Assembly: GCF_009730915.1 (NCBI RefSeq)
Contig: NC_052475.1
Location: 17,577,430 to 17,641,429 of the forward strand
DNA length: 64,000 bases
Reading direction: 5' to 3'
From: Dioscorea cayenensis subsp. rotundata
Lineage: Eukaryota > Streptophyta > Magnoliopsida > Dioscoreales > Dioscoreaceae
Under the pieces are notes generated by a model. That model did no database searches. It had not been told where the DNA came from and saw only the letters and a list, made by a program, of their open reading frames with translations. Made by a program: the position numbers and the translations under genes. Shown in pieces: positions 11,827 through 23,699 of the stretch. The number at the start of each line of letters is the position of its first letter. The stretch's first letter is position 1.

Positions 11827-13733
11827 AGGAAAGAGTTTGAACATTCTGGTAATGGTTTATTTGGACCAATATCATGACGAAGATATTGTTCTTTTTCTTC
11901 TTTAATTGTTGTTTGAACTTCAAACTTTTCTAGAAGTAATACCATGACCAACAACTGACCTTTCTTGCTTGCTTATTCCATTAAGATCATTCTTAATGTG
12001 GATGAGCATGTACATCTAGAAAACGTGAATTACTCTAAACTTTGCTTTAGATTTTTCTTTCTTGTTACCAAGTCTCGTTCTAAGTTGTTGTGGTTGGTGG
12101 CATAGACTAAATAGTAAATGGTCATACACCAAATAACGTACAAAAAAAAAATTACGTAAAAAGAAAATCATGAACACATAGGACTTAGTCTATTGACACT
12201 AAAATCCACGGAACCTTCATTGAGTTTATTTGAAGGGCTAACTTATTATGAATTCTGAAAAAAAAAAAAAAATTGAATTGAATATTAAAAGATGTGGAGA
12301 TTTTCTGAAATGTTTATTTAGATCAGGTCTTCTTTGTAAAATTTTGTGAGCTTAGCTTTGCTTAGTTTTCCTAAAAATTCAAGCACGCGAATTTGACTTA
12401 TCAATTGCTTTAAGTTTTTTTTTTATTATGTATATCCCATAAAAATCTTACATTACTTTCTTTTCTTTTTCTTGTTTGTTCCAGGTTTGTCAGTTCTGCT
12501 TCTTTTGTTTTAACATATATAAATATATATATTATTTATCCATATTATTAAAAAAAAAAAAAATCTTACATTATAATCAAGGTGGAAGTTTCAATAAGGA
12601 ATAAAAAGTAGAATTGTCAAACCTTGATATTAATCGTAACTTATGTGTATTTTTTATCCAATCACTACTATTATAAGATCAAGACTTTTACAAAGGAATA
12701 CATATATAATTATGAAATTTGCAAGGGTATAAATCGGAAAAAAGAAAAACCTATACCAATGGTCAACTTCAGGTTATAAGTTATAACGTCTAGGAATGCC
12801 ATGGTTGCCACCAGTCACCTATCATCAAGTATTTTTTAAAAAAAAAAAAAAATGGCGTCCCAAATTTCTTCTGGACTAGTTGCTAGTCTTTGGTCAAGCT
12901 TTTTACTGTGCCTTGTCACCACTAGTGTTCCTGTATTGTCCTCAGTGCCAAAAAAATTTAATAGGGAGTTATGACATTTTTTTTCTCTTATTTTATAATT
13001 TCTCGTTCGCAATTGTTGACTAAATAAATAGATGATATTTTTCAATATTAGAAGTAATGACAATGTGACTTTAGTCATAGACTTCTACATACCAGTGATA
13101 TCATCAAAGGTTTATCTTCTTACCTTTTTTAAAAAAATATATATATATTTGGTTTGAACAAAGGAACTTATTAGATGCCCAAGATGGTGGAAAGGAAAAG
13201 AATCTTCTTAGAACTTGGTTTGCTACATACCCCAAAGCCATGTTTGATTCACATAATCTTGGAAGAATTCTTAAAGATTTGTAGACAATATATATGTTAT
13301 ATTCTTGCATTTGGTGTTGAATTCTCATAAACTATCCTAATATGATTCTATTTGTAAAGCTATGATAAATGTCCAAGAGTCAATTAAGTTGTTTTTTTTC
13401 TCTTCTTCAGAGGAGTTGAGAGGAGGTTTTTTTTATCACGGCCAACAATCCATTCTCTTTTTTTCCTTCCTTACTCTCAGGTACTTCTCTTCCTTGAACT
13501 ATGATTTGTATTATTTGTATGATTAGATTAATTTTTTTAATTAAAAGTTCAATCTTTTGATAAATTTTTAATTATTAAGGTTGCACTATGACTTTTTATT
13601 TATGTTTGTAAAAATTCTAGATGAGAACTGTTAATATAGTACATGACCAAAAAAAAAACCTTCATGAATTTCTATCATACAATGAATATTAATACATATA
13701 AATTAGGAAGATGTAGAATTAAACTGGATAACG

Positions 13734-13773
<40 letters not shown>

Positions 13774-14610
13774 AAGTTAGCTTATTATGATAATTTAATC
13801 TTTTCAATATATCCAAAATTTTAAAATTTTATTTTGGTTTAAAGTCTGTTTAATTAGAATATTTATTATTTGTATTATTATCTCAATATTTGTTTCAATT
13901 CAATTATATTACTCAATAATTTTAATTATAATCATATTATTCTAAGAGGACACACATCCCTAGTCATTTTATTTTTTATGTAAATCTAAATTTAACGACT
14001 AACGTTAATTCAGACACAACACCGAATAATTTTAAATAGTATCGAACAGTAAGTCTAAGAACATCCGTGAATAATGTTTACTTATTCAAATTGTCATAAA
14101 TAAAAACTATAACTTAAGTTTTAATATCATTTAATTAAAATAAAATATTTTCATAGTTAATGAAATTTTATGATTTATTCTAATTAATATTTCACTAATT
14201 TTATTATTTAATTATATTATTTATTATTATAAACAAGTTCATATATACCTATAAAAACAAATAAAATGCATATATAACATCATACTCTTTAAAAAATTAT
14301 TGTGATGTAGACAAATATAATAAAGAAATAACAGGATTTCTTCTAGAATGAGGGCAAATTGAAAATTTTACAATGTACATAATATATTCCTATGGATTTT
14401 TCAAATCTCAGTAGAAGCAGTTGCCTCCCACTGCCCTCAATGTGTATCCCTAGAGGCATTTAAATTGAGCACCATAAAATATTATAATTTAAAAATATAA
14501 TAAGATCGATGATATTTTGATAATTTAATCTCTTGAAGTAGACATATTCCAAAATATATATAAATATATCTTATTGAATTAAACATAGTAATGTCATATT
14601 CTTACTAATT

Positions 14611-14760
14611 TTTTTATAAGTTTGAATAAGGTGGATAAACCACTAATTTATTAAAAAAAGAAGTACAGGGAAGTATAAAGTATAAAAGTAGCAGGGAGAG
14701 AAAAAAAACTAGAAAGATAAAAAACTGCAAACCTCACCAGAGATGAGGAGAACAGAGAGC
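14611..14760 (-). mobile_element. Solo LINE 3'-end relic
   Basis: The plus strand reads gtggataaaccact, then a short A-rich run, then GA/AG-rich sequence. This parallels the 3' end of the longer LINE at 21005, which has gtggataaaccactg followed by similar sequence. It fits an extremely 5'-truncated minus-strand LINE insertion. Boundaries are approximate and I found no target-site duplication. Confidence 0.45.
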
Positions 14761-16536
14761 AGCTAATTTTTATAAGTAAATCTAACATATTATTTCAAGA
14801 TTTCTTTTAAAGTGATTCTTATGTTCTACTTTCATGGGAATGTTATTCTTAGATAGAGCTATATATTTTGTGAATAAAAAATTCCCACCCTTCCAAATAC
14901 AATGAAAGGTCTCTAGGCCTCCTGTAAGAATAACTTTCGATCCTCATTTAAGGAAACCTAGGACCTTATTGCTTGGGCTACAGTTTGGAACATTTGATTA
15001 GAATGGAGCGAAAGTATATTTTCAATACGAAGCTGTTCTCAACCATGTCGATTATTTTTTAGAACTAATCACATGTTTCTTTTGTGGATAAATACAACTC
15101 CTAAGGCAAAGAAAGCCAAACTAAAAGAGTCCGTTATAACAATTAAACACAACTTTAAGTTTTTGGAACCTTGTGCAAGTGAAACAAGTGATCCCAATGA
15201 GATAACAACCACTTCGAGTGCCCACTAATTCTGTGAGGTGTCTATGTTACCTTAAGGTAATCTCCATCGCATTTTCACCTAGAGCAATATTTGTTGTTTT
15301 GTCTCATTGTCTTGTCTTTTCTTGTTGGTCCACCATTATTAATGGATCTCTTATCTATTCGGCTATTCCTTTTGGTCTGGTCTTCCCATGTTGCTCTTCC
15401 TCGTGTTATAATGTTTTTTTTTTTCGTAATTCTTGTTTTAATGAACGTGATTTATCTATTTTCTTTTAAAAAAATTAATGTTAATCATTATATTCACAAA
15501 ACATATTAAAATACACCAATAAAAATAATTAATAACTTACCAAATTAATGTAAATATATAAATTACAATTGTTGTAAATTTAAAATAATAATAATAATAA
15601 TTAGAAATTTATAATCATCATTAAGTATTTGATTTATATTATTACTGTACAATTCTAAATTAACTTATGACGGCATTAAATATTTAAAAGAAAATAATTC
15701 TCTGTACTTGGTTTTATTAAAGAATTCAATTCTTTGTCCCCACCAACACTAAATGTTATCTACAAAATTAAGTCCCCACCAACCGTAAATATATCTACAA
15801 AATAAAGTGGATTGAAATTTAAAGAAAAAGACATCATGTAGTAACTTGCTAATGCATTTATTCGGTCTCATATATACAAAATCATTCTACTTTTATTTGG
15901 ACGGTTTGTATTGTAATTAAAGAACTACCAATTAAGGCAAATCCAAAAGGATAGAGATTTTAATAAATTTGGCATGCAAAGAATTAATGGATCAAATCTA
16001 AAATCTTAAACCCAGAACCATTTATGAATAAAGCATATGTTAATATAGTTTAATGGTGCAATTAATTTAATGTGAACCCCCCTAAAGAACCAGAAACAAC
16101 ACCTTAGATAAAGCCACAAATTCTTCCCCTTCATAGAAGTTATCTCTTTCCATTTATTTGAGATATAACAACTCCCCTATTGCATTCACTCTCGCAATCT
16201 CTCACATCCCAACTACTCCTCCATCCCCTTTTCTTAACCAAACACTTCATAGACTTTATGAAATTTAAATAATTTTATATATAAATTGTTTTAGGATGGA
16301 TTACTACCCAATTATTATATAAGAATGCGCATAAGATCATCTCGGGACGTCCATAAATAATGAGTTGACAGCACTCCTCGCAAATCACTATTTACTAAAA
16401 TGGATGATTTGAAACTATTGAAGTTGAATTCAATAGTGGATAAGTAGATAAGTTATTTACGGACGTTCATAAAGATCGGTCCCCATGTATATATATAGTT
16501 TTGGATTAATAAGTTGGGTTGGCCCAACCAAACCAA

Positions 16537-17703
16537 CTAGAAAAGCAGGCTAAGGCCAGAGAAGCAGGAGGAGAGAACAATGCCAGCCATGTTGAAGAAC
16601 CCTGTGGACCCGGATTCCGGAGCGGGGACCGGGACCCAAACCCAACAACCGGCAGCGTCTCGGCCCAACCAAGTTATAGCCCAAGATCCCTCGAGATTTG
16701 AAACCAGAACGATTCTCAGCCGCATGATCATTCCCATGCTTTCGTTTTCCTCCTCCATGCACCCCATCATCACTCCGAACGGCCTTCTGATCTTCTCCAC
16801 CACCTCCTCCGGCGCCGCCGTCACCATCTCCCACGCCACTCCTCCGCCCGCTGCCGCCGTCACCGCCCACACCTCCACCGCGGTGACCACCCTCATTCCC
16901 ACCCCCACCGCCGTCGATCTCACCACCACCATCTTCCCATCCCCACCGTACACTCTTAATGGGTCCTCCACTTGTCTTGGGATCAGCGCTGCACTCAACC
17001 TGGGCCGTAGAACAATTGGATAATCTTCATCCGATGGTCCAGCTCGCAGGATCACGCTTTCGTTGCCAAACTGGACCAGGTTCAGCCAGACACCGCCACG
17101 TACCGGTTGAAGGTTGGTGACGGCCTCGGATGACCGCCAAGTGCCGGTGACGGAGCCGTACTCATAGAGGAAAGGACGATCTCCGACGATCTCGGCAAAG
17201 AGGAAACGGAAATGGGAGCCATCGGAGATGAGCTTCAGGCCCGATCGGCGCCAGGAGGAGGTGCGACGGGGGCCGAGCGGTGGATGGGGAAGAGTCGAGA
17301 TGGATCTGGACGAAAGATTCAGGGCAAGGAGCTCACGGCGAGAGTTAGAGGCGAAGAGGATGTGATCGCCGGAGGCGGCAAGAAGGTAGGGATCGGTGGA
17401 GGAGGGGAGGAGAGCGGAGGGGAGACGGAGCCAACGGGAGGAAGCAGGGTGGAAGACACGAAGGAGGGCGTCGCGAGGGAAGCGCTTGGTGAGGACAAAG
17501 AGGCAGGGGCCAGAGGAGGCGGGGGAGTAGAGACGGCGGAAATCGGAGGAGGCGAGGAGAGAGGAAAGGGTCCGGGAAACGGCGCGGAGGAGGAGAAGAT
17601 CCGGGATGGAGAGGCGGAGAAGGATCTCGTGGATCAGCTCCGACGGGAGAAGGCACAGCCCCACGGCAGTGTTGCTCGTCGGCTCCGCCCGATCACCGTC
17701 CAT
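16537..17703 (-). CDS. F-box protein, intronless
   Basis: Uninterrupted 388-codon frame beginning at an ATG. Residues about 18-58 form an F-box (LPSELIHEILLRLSIPDLLL, then the conserved RAVSRTLSSLLASSDFRRLY region), which normally binds SKP1 in an SCF ubiquitin ligase. The C-terminal 300 residues would select the target; I see no clear kelch or LRR pattern, although repeated W/F-rich beta-like segments suggest an F-box-associated or propeller-like fold. The gene is strikingly GC-rich compared with its AT-rich surroundings, with strong G/C preference at third positions, a pattern common in monocot intronless genes. This GC bias also produces long open frames on the opposite strand (17212-17850) that I take as shadows. 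Target and pathway are unknown. Confidence 0.85.
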   Translation of the reverse strand: MDGDRAEPTSNTAVGLCLLPSELIHEILLRLSIPDLLLLRAVSRTLSSLLASSDFRRLYSPASSGPCLFVLTKRFPRDALLRVFHPASSRWLRLPSALLPSSTDPYLLAASGDHILFASNSRRELLALNLSSRSISTLPHPPLGPRRTSSWRRSGLKLISDGSHFRFLFAEIVGDRPFLYEYGSVTGTWRSSEAVTNLQPVRGGVWLNLVQFGNESVILRAGPSDEDYPIVLRPRLSAALIPRQVEDPLRVYGGDGKMVVVRSTAVGVGMRVVTAVEVWAVTAAAGGGVAWEMVTAAPEEVVEKIRRPFGVMMGCMEEENESMGMIMRLRIVLVSNLEGSWAITWLGRDAAGCWVWVPVPAPESGSTGFFNMAGIVLSSCFSGLSLLF

Positions 17704-18606
17704 CTGAAGCAGCGTTTCTCAGCTTTTGATGCCTTTTTATGGATTCCTTCAATTTACACTGTACTTGATCGGGGATTCCATATCCGCTGTGTAACTCCTA
17801 ACAGCAAACAGACTAGTCTACTAACGTGGCTGTACCCTATTGGTCCTTAAAAAAGAAAATTATTAAATGCTTTATTAATTATAAGAAATGCACTGAGGGA
17901 ATGAATATTCCACCGTCCGGCTTTGAATATATACTGACAAAAATAAAGAAGTTGGGTAAATAAATTAGAAGAAAAAGGTTTGGATATATAGAAAATGACA
18001 AGTAGCTAAGTAAATAAATTAGTTGGATTATATCAAGGGGATGGATAGATGACAAAGCGAGCACGCGTGGAGTTGATGGACGAGCATTAATAAAATTTTG
18101 GCCGATGATTTTGAGTGATTAGTGACTGGATGAGCATGCGATGTGCGGCAGGTTGGATGTTTTTAAAAATGCGTCTCATCCTAATGTCTATTTGTTTGAT
18201 GAATTTTTTAATATGGTTTGATAAGCATTGACATTGATTTGATAAGCTATAGAACTAAATTTCAATGTCGTATGAACAAATTCTATTATATTTTCTTTGG
18301 AGCGCTTCAGAAGAGTTATATATACTCACATAGATGGAGCTTTGTTGAGTTTGTTCTGCATCACTTTCACAGTGGTTGGTGATTGAGAATGACGCCTGGT
18401 AAAATTTACTGCAACATTGGTGTCTTCAATCTGAAAACCATACAAGAAAGCAGAAGAAATATATTTAATAAAACAATCAAAGTATGATCGACAAATGAAA
18501 TCATGCAAGTATGACCTCAAGAAAATGATCATCAAAATTGAAGTTGACTTTAAATGACACTAAAAACTCCTTATACATAAATTAAATGTGGTAGTATGAA
18601 TTGCAT
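17704..18606. other. Intergenic, no gene seen
   Basis: AT-rich spacer between the F-box start and the V-ATPase pseudogene. A minus-strand open stretch near 18326-18428 follows a good CAG acceptor and could be a stray or alternative 3' exon, but it matches no family I recognise. Confidence 0.45.
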
Positions 18607-20242
18607 TCAGCTCACACACTTTTCTGCTGGCCAAGTCCGCTTGTGATGACATGATAATCCGACAATTACTCCAAACAACCCAAGAGCACTGCCAAAGATT
18701 TCAATGACCGCGATATTAACAAAGAGGGAGGAATTCAGCGAATTGGAAAGAGCATAGCTGCTACCAATTAATCCCACAAACTAGATTCGCAAAACCAAAA
18801 ATGATACCAGAAGCAAATATTGCATATCCAGCTCTGAGAGACTCAGCTGCATATATCTGAGATGGTGGCACACTTTCCAGCTTTGTTTGTAAAATGATAG
18901 CAATAATGACTCCATAAATGGCAACAGTTTCACAAAATATCACACTGCAAAACCAAAGTAAAAATAAGGAAGGAGATTCCTACAAGCTACTGCCTTAACT
19001 CAAAAATAAGTAACATGTCAATCTACATAAGCAGAAACAAGGTTTTATACATTGTCCATCCATGATAAGCTTGTTCATAAGCACAGCATAACACATAAAG
19101 GTAAAAGGCAGTGTGGTCTAGGCAAGTATTTTGTAAAAATCTTGAAGCGAAAGCATGTTAAGAGGTTAAACAACCATTGGCTTGAAAGGACAAGGCAGGT
19201 GCACCGCACCATCTTCCCACACCTTTGATTGATAGCTTAGATGATTATATCATCATTAACACAGCATGACAAAATAAACCATAACCACAAGGTCCACAGC
19301 CATCAAGCCAAACCTGAACACTTTGGAGTTAACCACATGAATCTTTATCACCAATCAGTTATACCTTTCTATACTAGTTTTTAATGTTTTACTTTTCAAA
19401 TTTTTGGAGAACAAGTTCTAAACATCTCTAGCAATCAGTTTCATATATGTGTTTCCATTCATCCGAAGTTCCAAACTATACTGGAAGAGGTAACATTTAA
19501 TCATATCCTCACCCTTTTCCTCAGTGTCACATTTTGTCATTATAGAGGTAGAGCAATCAAGTTCATACCACTTGGGTAAGATATAGAGCTAATCTGATCT
19601 TTCTGGCTTAACAACCAACAACAAGTCTCCAAAATACAAAGTTGTTTGACCATTTTGTTCAATAACACTTCCAAATCTCAGGCATTAATGCCTAACCCTC
19701 AACTTTAGTGTCCAAATGACTCATCTTCTCGAATGGCATAAATACTAGTTCAATTCTTATATAAAACCACTAAGCGACAAACATCTAGTGATCAAAATTT
19801 ACCAAAATTCCAACTTTCTCTTAAAAACCTAAAAAAATAATAATATTTATTTTTAAAAAAAAAACACAAATGTCCATATATCAACAGCGTGTAAGGCATC
19901 CAAGAAATTATAAGAATTAAGCTTCAGAGAAGCAGCAGATTTGCACACCTGATGAAATTCTTGGAGGTGATTCCACGGGCTTTGATTGAGGCTCCAATCA
20001 AGCTACTACCGGTTACATAAATCAAAAATCAAATTGAAAAAAAAAAAGGAAATTTTCAGCGAACAAACACAAGAAAAACAAAAACAAAACAAATTGGTAA
20101 GAGGATGAATGCCGGGATGAGAATACCAAGCAGCGCCGAGAATAGAGACAGCAATGGAGACGGTGATCCCGATTGAAGAGAATGTGTAGGGAGAGATCCG
20201 CATCAATGCCTGCGAGCGCGAGCTCGATCCCGGATTTTCCAT
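18607..20242 (-). pseudogene. VMA16: V-type H+-ATPase proteolipid subunit c'' pseudogene
   Basis: Three coding blocks match plant c'': 20242-20127 (RISPYTFSSIGI...SILGAAW), about 20023-19949 (IYVTGSSLIGASIKARGITS) and 18944-18607 ([48 protein letters not shown]). The essential proton-binding Glu of FCE is still present. The functional subunit sits in the membrane ring of the V-ATPase and carries protons. The copy is broken: intron 1 has no AG acceptor at the expected junction; after NLVCG the LCVG codons are missing and the frame shifts at about 18763-18775, reaching TAG; two further single-base changes near 18659 and 18638 cancel each other so that the tail TWPAEKCVS is regained. Introns are retained, so this is a duplicated or decayed gene, not a processed copy. 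Indel errors in a draft assembly are the main alternative. Confidence 0.8.
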
Positions 20243-20429
20243 GTCCTTTGGTTCCCTCCAATCGATGCTCGGCGACATCAGGGCTTTTATGAATGCAATT
20301 GAATATAGACCGGTAGATTCTGATCGGACGGTCCACGGATTGACAAGGAAATGATGAGAGCAAGAACCTGCCGTTTGTGAAGGCCATGGCCCAAGACCCA
20401 CAGCCTAATGTTCAAGGCCCACTGATTGT

Positions 20430-20993
20430 TATCTTTTGTGGCTTGTGAATAATTTTTTTTGTCTTCAAATTACTTTTCATGTTATCTTCTTTAAAATATA
20501 TTGCGTGTGATTTAAATTGTCAGAGAGTACATTAATGCACCTAACTAGAAGTTAGTTTGCAACACCAAAGATGGTTTTCTTAAGTGGTACTACAATCTTG
20601 TCTTTCAAAATCAAGAATATATATAAAGATGAAGCACAATTACAAATTTAACAAATATCTGTCTTTATTATGTGTGAATTTTGGTGTTTGATCTTAAATT
20701 TTCTCTGAAACGAACACCTTACATGAGTGATTCTATGAAGCTGAGCAAATGAATTATTTTTTTTAAATATTTTATGTTGTTCAAATTATTATGGATTTGT
20801 TGTATTACATTGTTATGCACTTTTTTTTAATATTTACTTTTTTATTTTCATAAATTGGTAGTTCATCTCCATCAAATTATATTAAAAAAATCCAAAAGTT
20901 ATAATGCAAACAATAACTTTTTTTTTTTAAAACCAACAAAATAAAAGTATTCAATTGAAGCAAAAGCCTCTTCTTGCCTTCGTTGGAGTGTAG
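20430..20993. other. Intergenic, no gene seen
   Basis: AT-rich spacer upstream of the V-ATPase pseudogene and next to the LINE insertion. No coding or RNA signal was recognised. Confidence 0.5.
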
Positions 20994-21004
20994 GCAATAG
21001 AGTT

Positions 21005-23686
21005 TTTGAAAAAAAGTGGATAAACCACTGTTTATTGAAAAATAAGAAGAGCACACCAGGAAAACAAACAGAGCTAAGAGTTCTCACAAGAAGTGTAGAG
21101 CTCAGGAAAAGAAAATACAAGAGAGATAAAAAGTAAACAAGGTAAGGCACTGGGAAAAGCGAAGAAATCCGATCGAGTCACAGGACAATCCGAAAGTGCT
21201 GGAGTGGAGTAGATTACTCCTGATTCAGATGAGGGCTAGTGTTGCCGATGTAGTCTTCAGTCCGAGCGCTCAGGAAGTCGAGGGAGCGCTTAATCTTCAG
21301 AGAAGCTTCGTTGAGATTTTGCTGATTGGGAAGAGGAGCTGTAGAAATCCAAGTAACCAAAGATATTAGAAATTTTTGAATAAATTATGAGTAAAAAGGT
21401 AAAAGCGAGTGCATAGGAAAATGCGCTTATTTCTTTCAAGCCAAATATTCCAGATAATGGCTCTAGAAAGTAAATCCCACAGCAGTCTAATGTTTGAGTG
21501 TAATGAAGGTATCCAGTTGGTCCAGATGATTGATACAGCAGAAGGTAAATCTGGTAGCTCAAGGGCGTTAGAGAAGAAGGACCAAATACGGTTAGAATAA
21601 ATACAGTCCAAGAATAAATGTTCCACTGTTTCTGAATCATTATGACAAAGAAAACAAGTGTCAGTGGCATTAGGATTGCACCCCTTTCTAAAGAGGTTAT
21701 TGAGAGTATGAATTTTGTTGTCCCAAACAAGCCAGCAAAAAAGTGTAATTTTGCTTGGACAATGAATTTTCCAAAATTTAGGGTATAGCTGACATCGTAA
21801 TCCTCCGTCAATTAGAAATTTGTAGAAGGATTTAACTGAGAAAATGCCGTTCTTTTCAAGTGTCCAGGTAGAGGAGTCTTGCTGATCTTGATTACAATCT
21901 GGAATTAAGCTTAAGAAATTGGCTAAATCAACTCGTGAAGCAGTATGAAAAAGATTCTCAGCAGAATTGCGAAGGCATGAGAAGAGTCTTAAGGAAATCC
22001 ACTGTTGAGAACAATCGTTGAAAAGGGTTGGCCAAAGATCCTTAAGAGCATGATTCCCTAACCATCTGTCAAACCAAAGAAGTGTATCATTGCCAATGTT
22101 GTCAGACCTGGACCGGCCCGGCCGGTTCAACCGGAAAAACCGGGAACCGGCCATGTGACCGGCCCGGGTATACCCCATTGACCCGGGTATTAAAAAACCC
22201 GGTGTTAACCCGGTAACCCGGGCGGTTCAACCGGGAACCGGTTGACCCGGCCGGGTCAATCGGGTCACAATGTTTAATTTTTTTTTACAATATTTAATAA
22301 TTTATTATTATTTTCTCATTAAAAACCACAAAATCGTATATATTTATTAATATTAATTTATAATTTATAATCAATAAATAGAATTACATTATATATATGT
22401 ATATACCAACAAAAATTAACATTTAAAAATAAAACATATTAATGTATTATGTAAATACTTTCTAAAAATTTAATTTATTAAGAAAATAAAACAATAAATG
22501 AGTGTAATTTTTATTATAAAAAAATATAAAAATTAAAGTATTCTAATTAAATAAAAAAATATAAGAAAAATTTAAAAACAAAAATAAAAAAACTCAATTG
22601 AGATATAAGAATTAGTGAATTAAATTTCTTATTTATTTTAACAAAAATCAACTAATAAACAAATAAATAAATAAATAACACCGAGAGAAGTTCGATAATT
22701 ATATATTAATATATTAAATTTGTAAATATTTAAAAAAATGTAAAAAAATAAATGACAAAAATTAGAAAAACTCTCATCGTATATAAGGTCATTTATCAAT
22801 TTAAATATCAAATTTGAGTAGGTTTTTTTATAATATAATTATGGATTTAATATTATATTTGCTTATTATTAATTATTATAATATTTTTTTTATATTTAAT
22901 TATTGACCCCGGTTCAACCCCGGTTCGACCCGGTTGAACCCATTGACCCCTGACCCCTGGGCTTAGCCGGGTCATTGCCCGGGTCGGGTCTGACAACCTT
23001 GATCATTGCCATCTTTAATAGTTTTGGTAATACATGATCTAAAAAATGGAAGGGAGGTAATGACACCGGCCCAAAAAAAGGATTTGTTCCTTGGAGGAGT
23101 ATGAAACAAAGTTCCAGGTAGGTTAAAGGTGTAATTGGATCTGATGATTTTGGCCCAGCACAAGTTAGAATTAGTAGTGAGTTTCCACCACCATTTCCCA
23201 AGAAAGGCAATATTGAATTCATGAATGTTGAGGATTCCCCAACCGCCCATGGAACGAGGCCTACAAATTCGATTCCAAGCAACCAGTCTAGCTCCTTTAG
23301 AATTCAAGTCAGAACCTTTCCAAAGGAAGTCCCTACGAGTCTTGTCAATTTCTTTAATAACCCAAATAGGGAGTTTAAAGACTGTCATCCAGTAAACAGG
23401 TATTGTGGATAGTACCGAGTTGATAAGTGTAAGTCGACCCCCTAGGGATAAGTAAGTGGTTTTCCATGAGGCAAGTCTCACATGAATGGTTTGAATGAGT
23501 TTATTCCAATCCTGACGCCTGGGTCGTCTACCAGAGAGAGGAACTCCTAAGTAGGTGATAGGGAGGCAGTCTCTGTTGCAGTTGAGAATTGCTGCAGAAG
23601 AAATATTTGGCTGGAAACCAAAGTTTGTTGAGTATAGGCAGCTTTTCGAGAAGTTAATAGATAAACCAGAGGCTCTTCTTATTGTC
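21005..23686 (-). mobile_element. 5'-truncated L1-type LINE (RT C-terminus plus zf-RVT), interrupted by a MITE
   Basis: Flanked by an 11-bp direct repeat gcaatagagtt (20994-21004 and 23687-23697), a target-site duplication. The minus strand encodes the C-terminal half of a plant non-LTR ORF2: the GLSINFSKS and TYLGVPLSG blocks of the RT thumb region, LASWK..LSLGGRLTLI..VL, MGGWGILNI, and a zf-RVT module with CFLC...EHLFLDC. The 5' part, including the endonuclease and catalytic RT domains, is missing, as usual for truncated LINE insertions. The frame is open from near 23686 to the stop at about 21366 once the MITE at 22094-23001 is ignored. The remainder to 21005 is 3' untranslated sequence ending near a short A-run on the minus strand. 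The copy cannot move on its own. Confidence 0.88.
22094..23001. mobile_element. 908-bp hAT-type MITE inserted in the LINE
   Basis: Terminal inverted repeats CAATGTTGTCAGACC (left) and CAAGGTTGTCAGACC (right, reverse complement) match at 14 of 15 positions. They are flanked by an 8-bp direct repeat atcattgc (22086-22093 and 23002-23009), the target-site size of the hAT superfamily. Subterminal regions are GC-rich with repeated CCCGG/ACCCGGT motifs; the core is AT-rich and carries no transposase. Removing the element and one copy of the 8-mer exactly restores the LINE reading frame (DGN joined to DTLLWFD). Confidence 0.9.
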
Positions 23687-23699
23687 GCAATAGAGTTCT

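Larger units (their letters stand above)
11740..16530. other. AT-rich intergenic spacer with TE debris
   Basis: Nearly 4.8 kb between the ABCG promoter side and the F-box gene 3' end. It contains a long (TA)n run at about 13735-13771 and a LINE 3'-end relic at about 14611-14760 (listed separately). Short open frames at 12836-13328 and 15218-15509 are low-complexity and unsupported. I see no gene. Confidence 0.5.

Noticed and set aside
14800-15480. Possible further LINE coding sequence beside the 14.6-kb relic
   Set aside because: I could not find RT, endonuclease or zf-RVT motifs in any frame.
17212-17850. 212-codon plus-strand open frame opposite the F-box gene
   Set aside because: It is Gly/Arg/Glu-rich, runs antisense to a clear F-box frame and is explained by the high GC content.
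18326-18428. Exon-like minus-strand stretch after a CAG acceptor (IEDTNVAVNFTRRHSQ)
   Set aside because: No family match and no upstream donor that would join it sensibly; too short to call.
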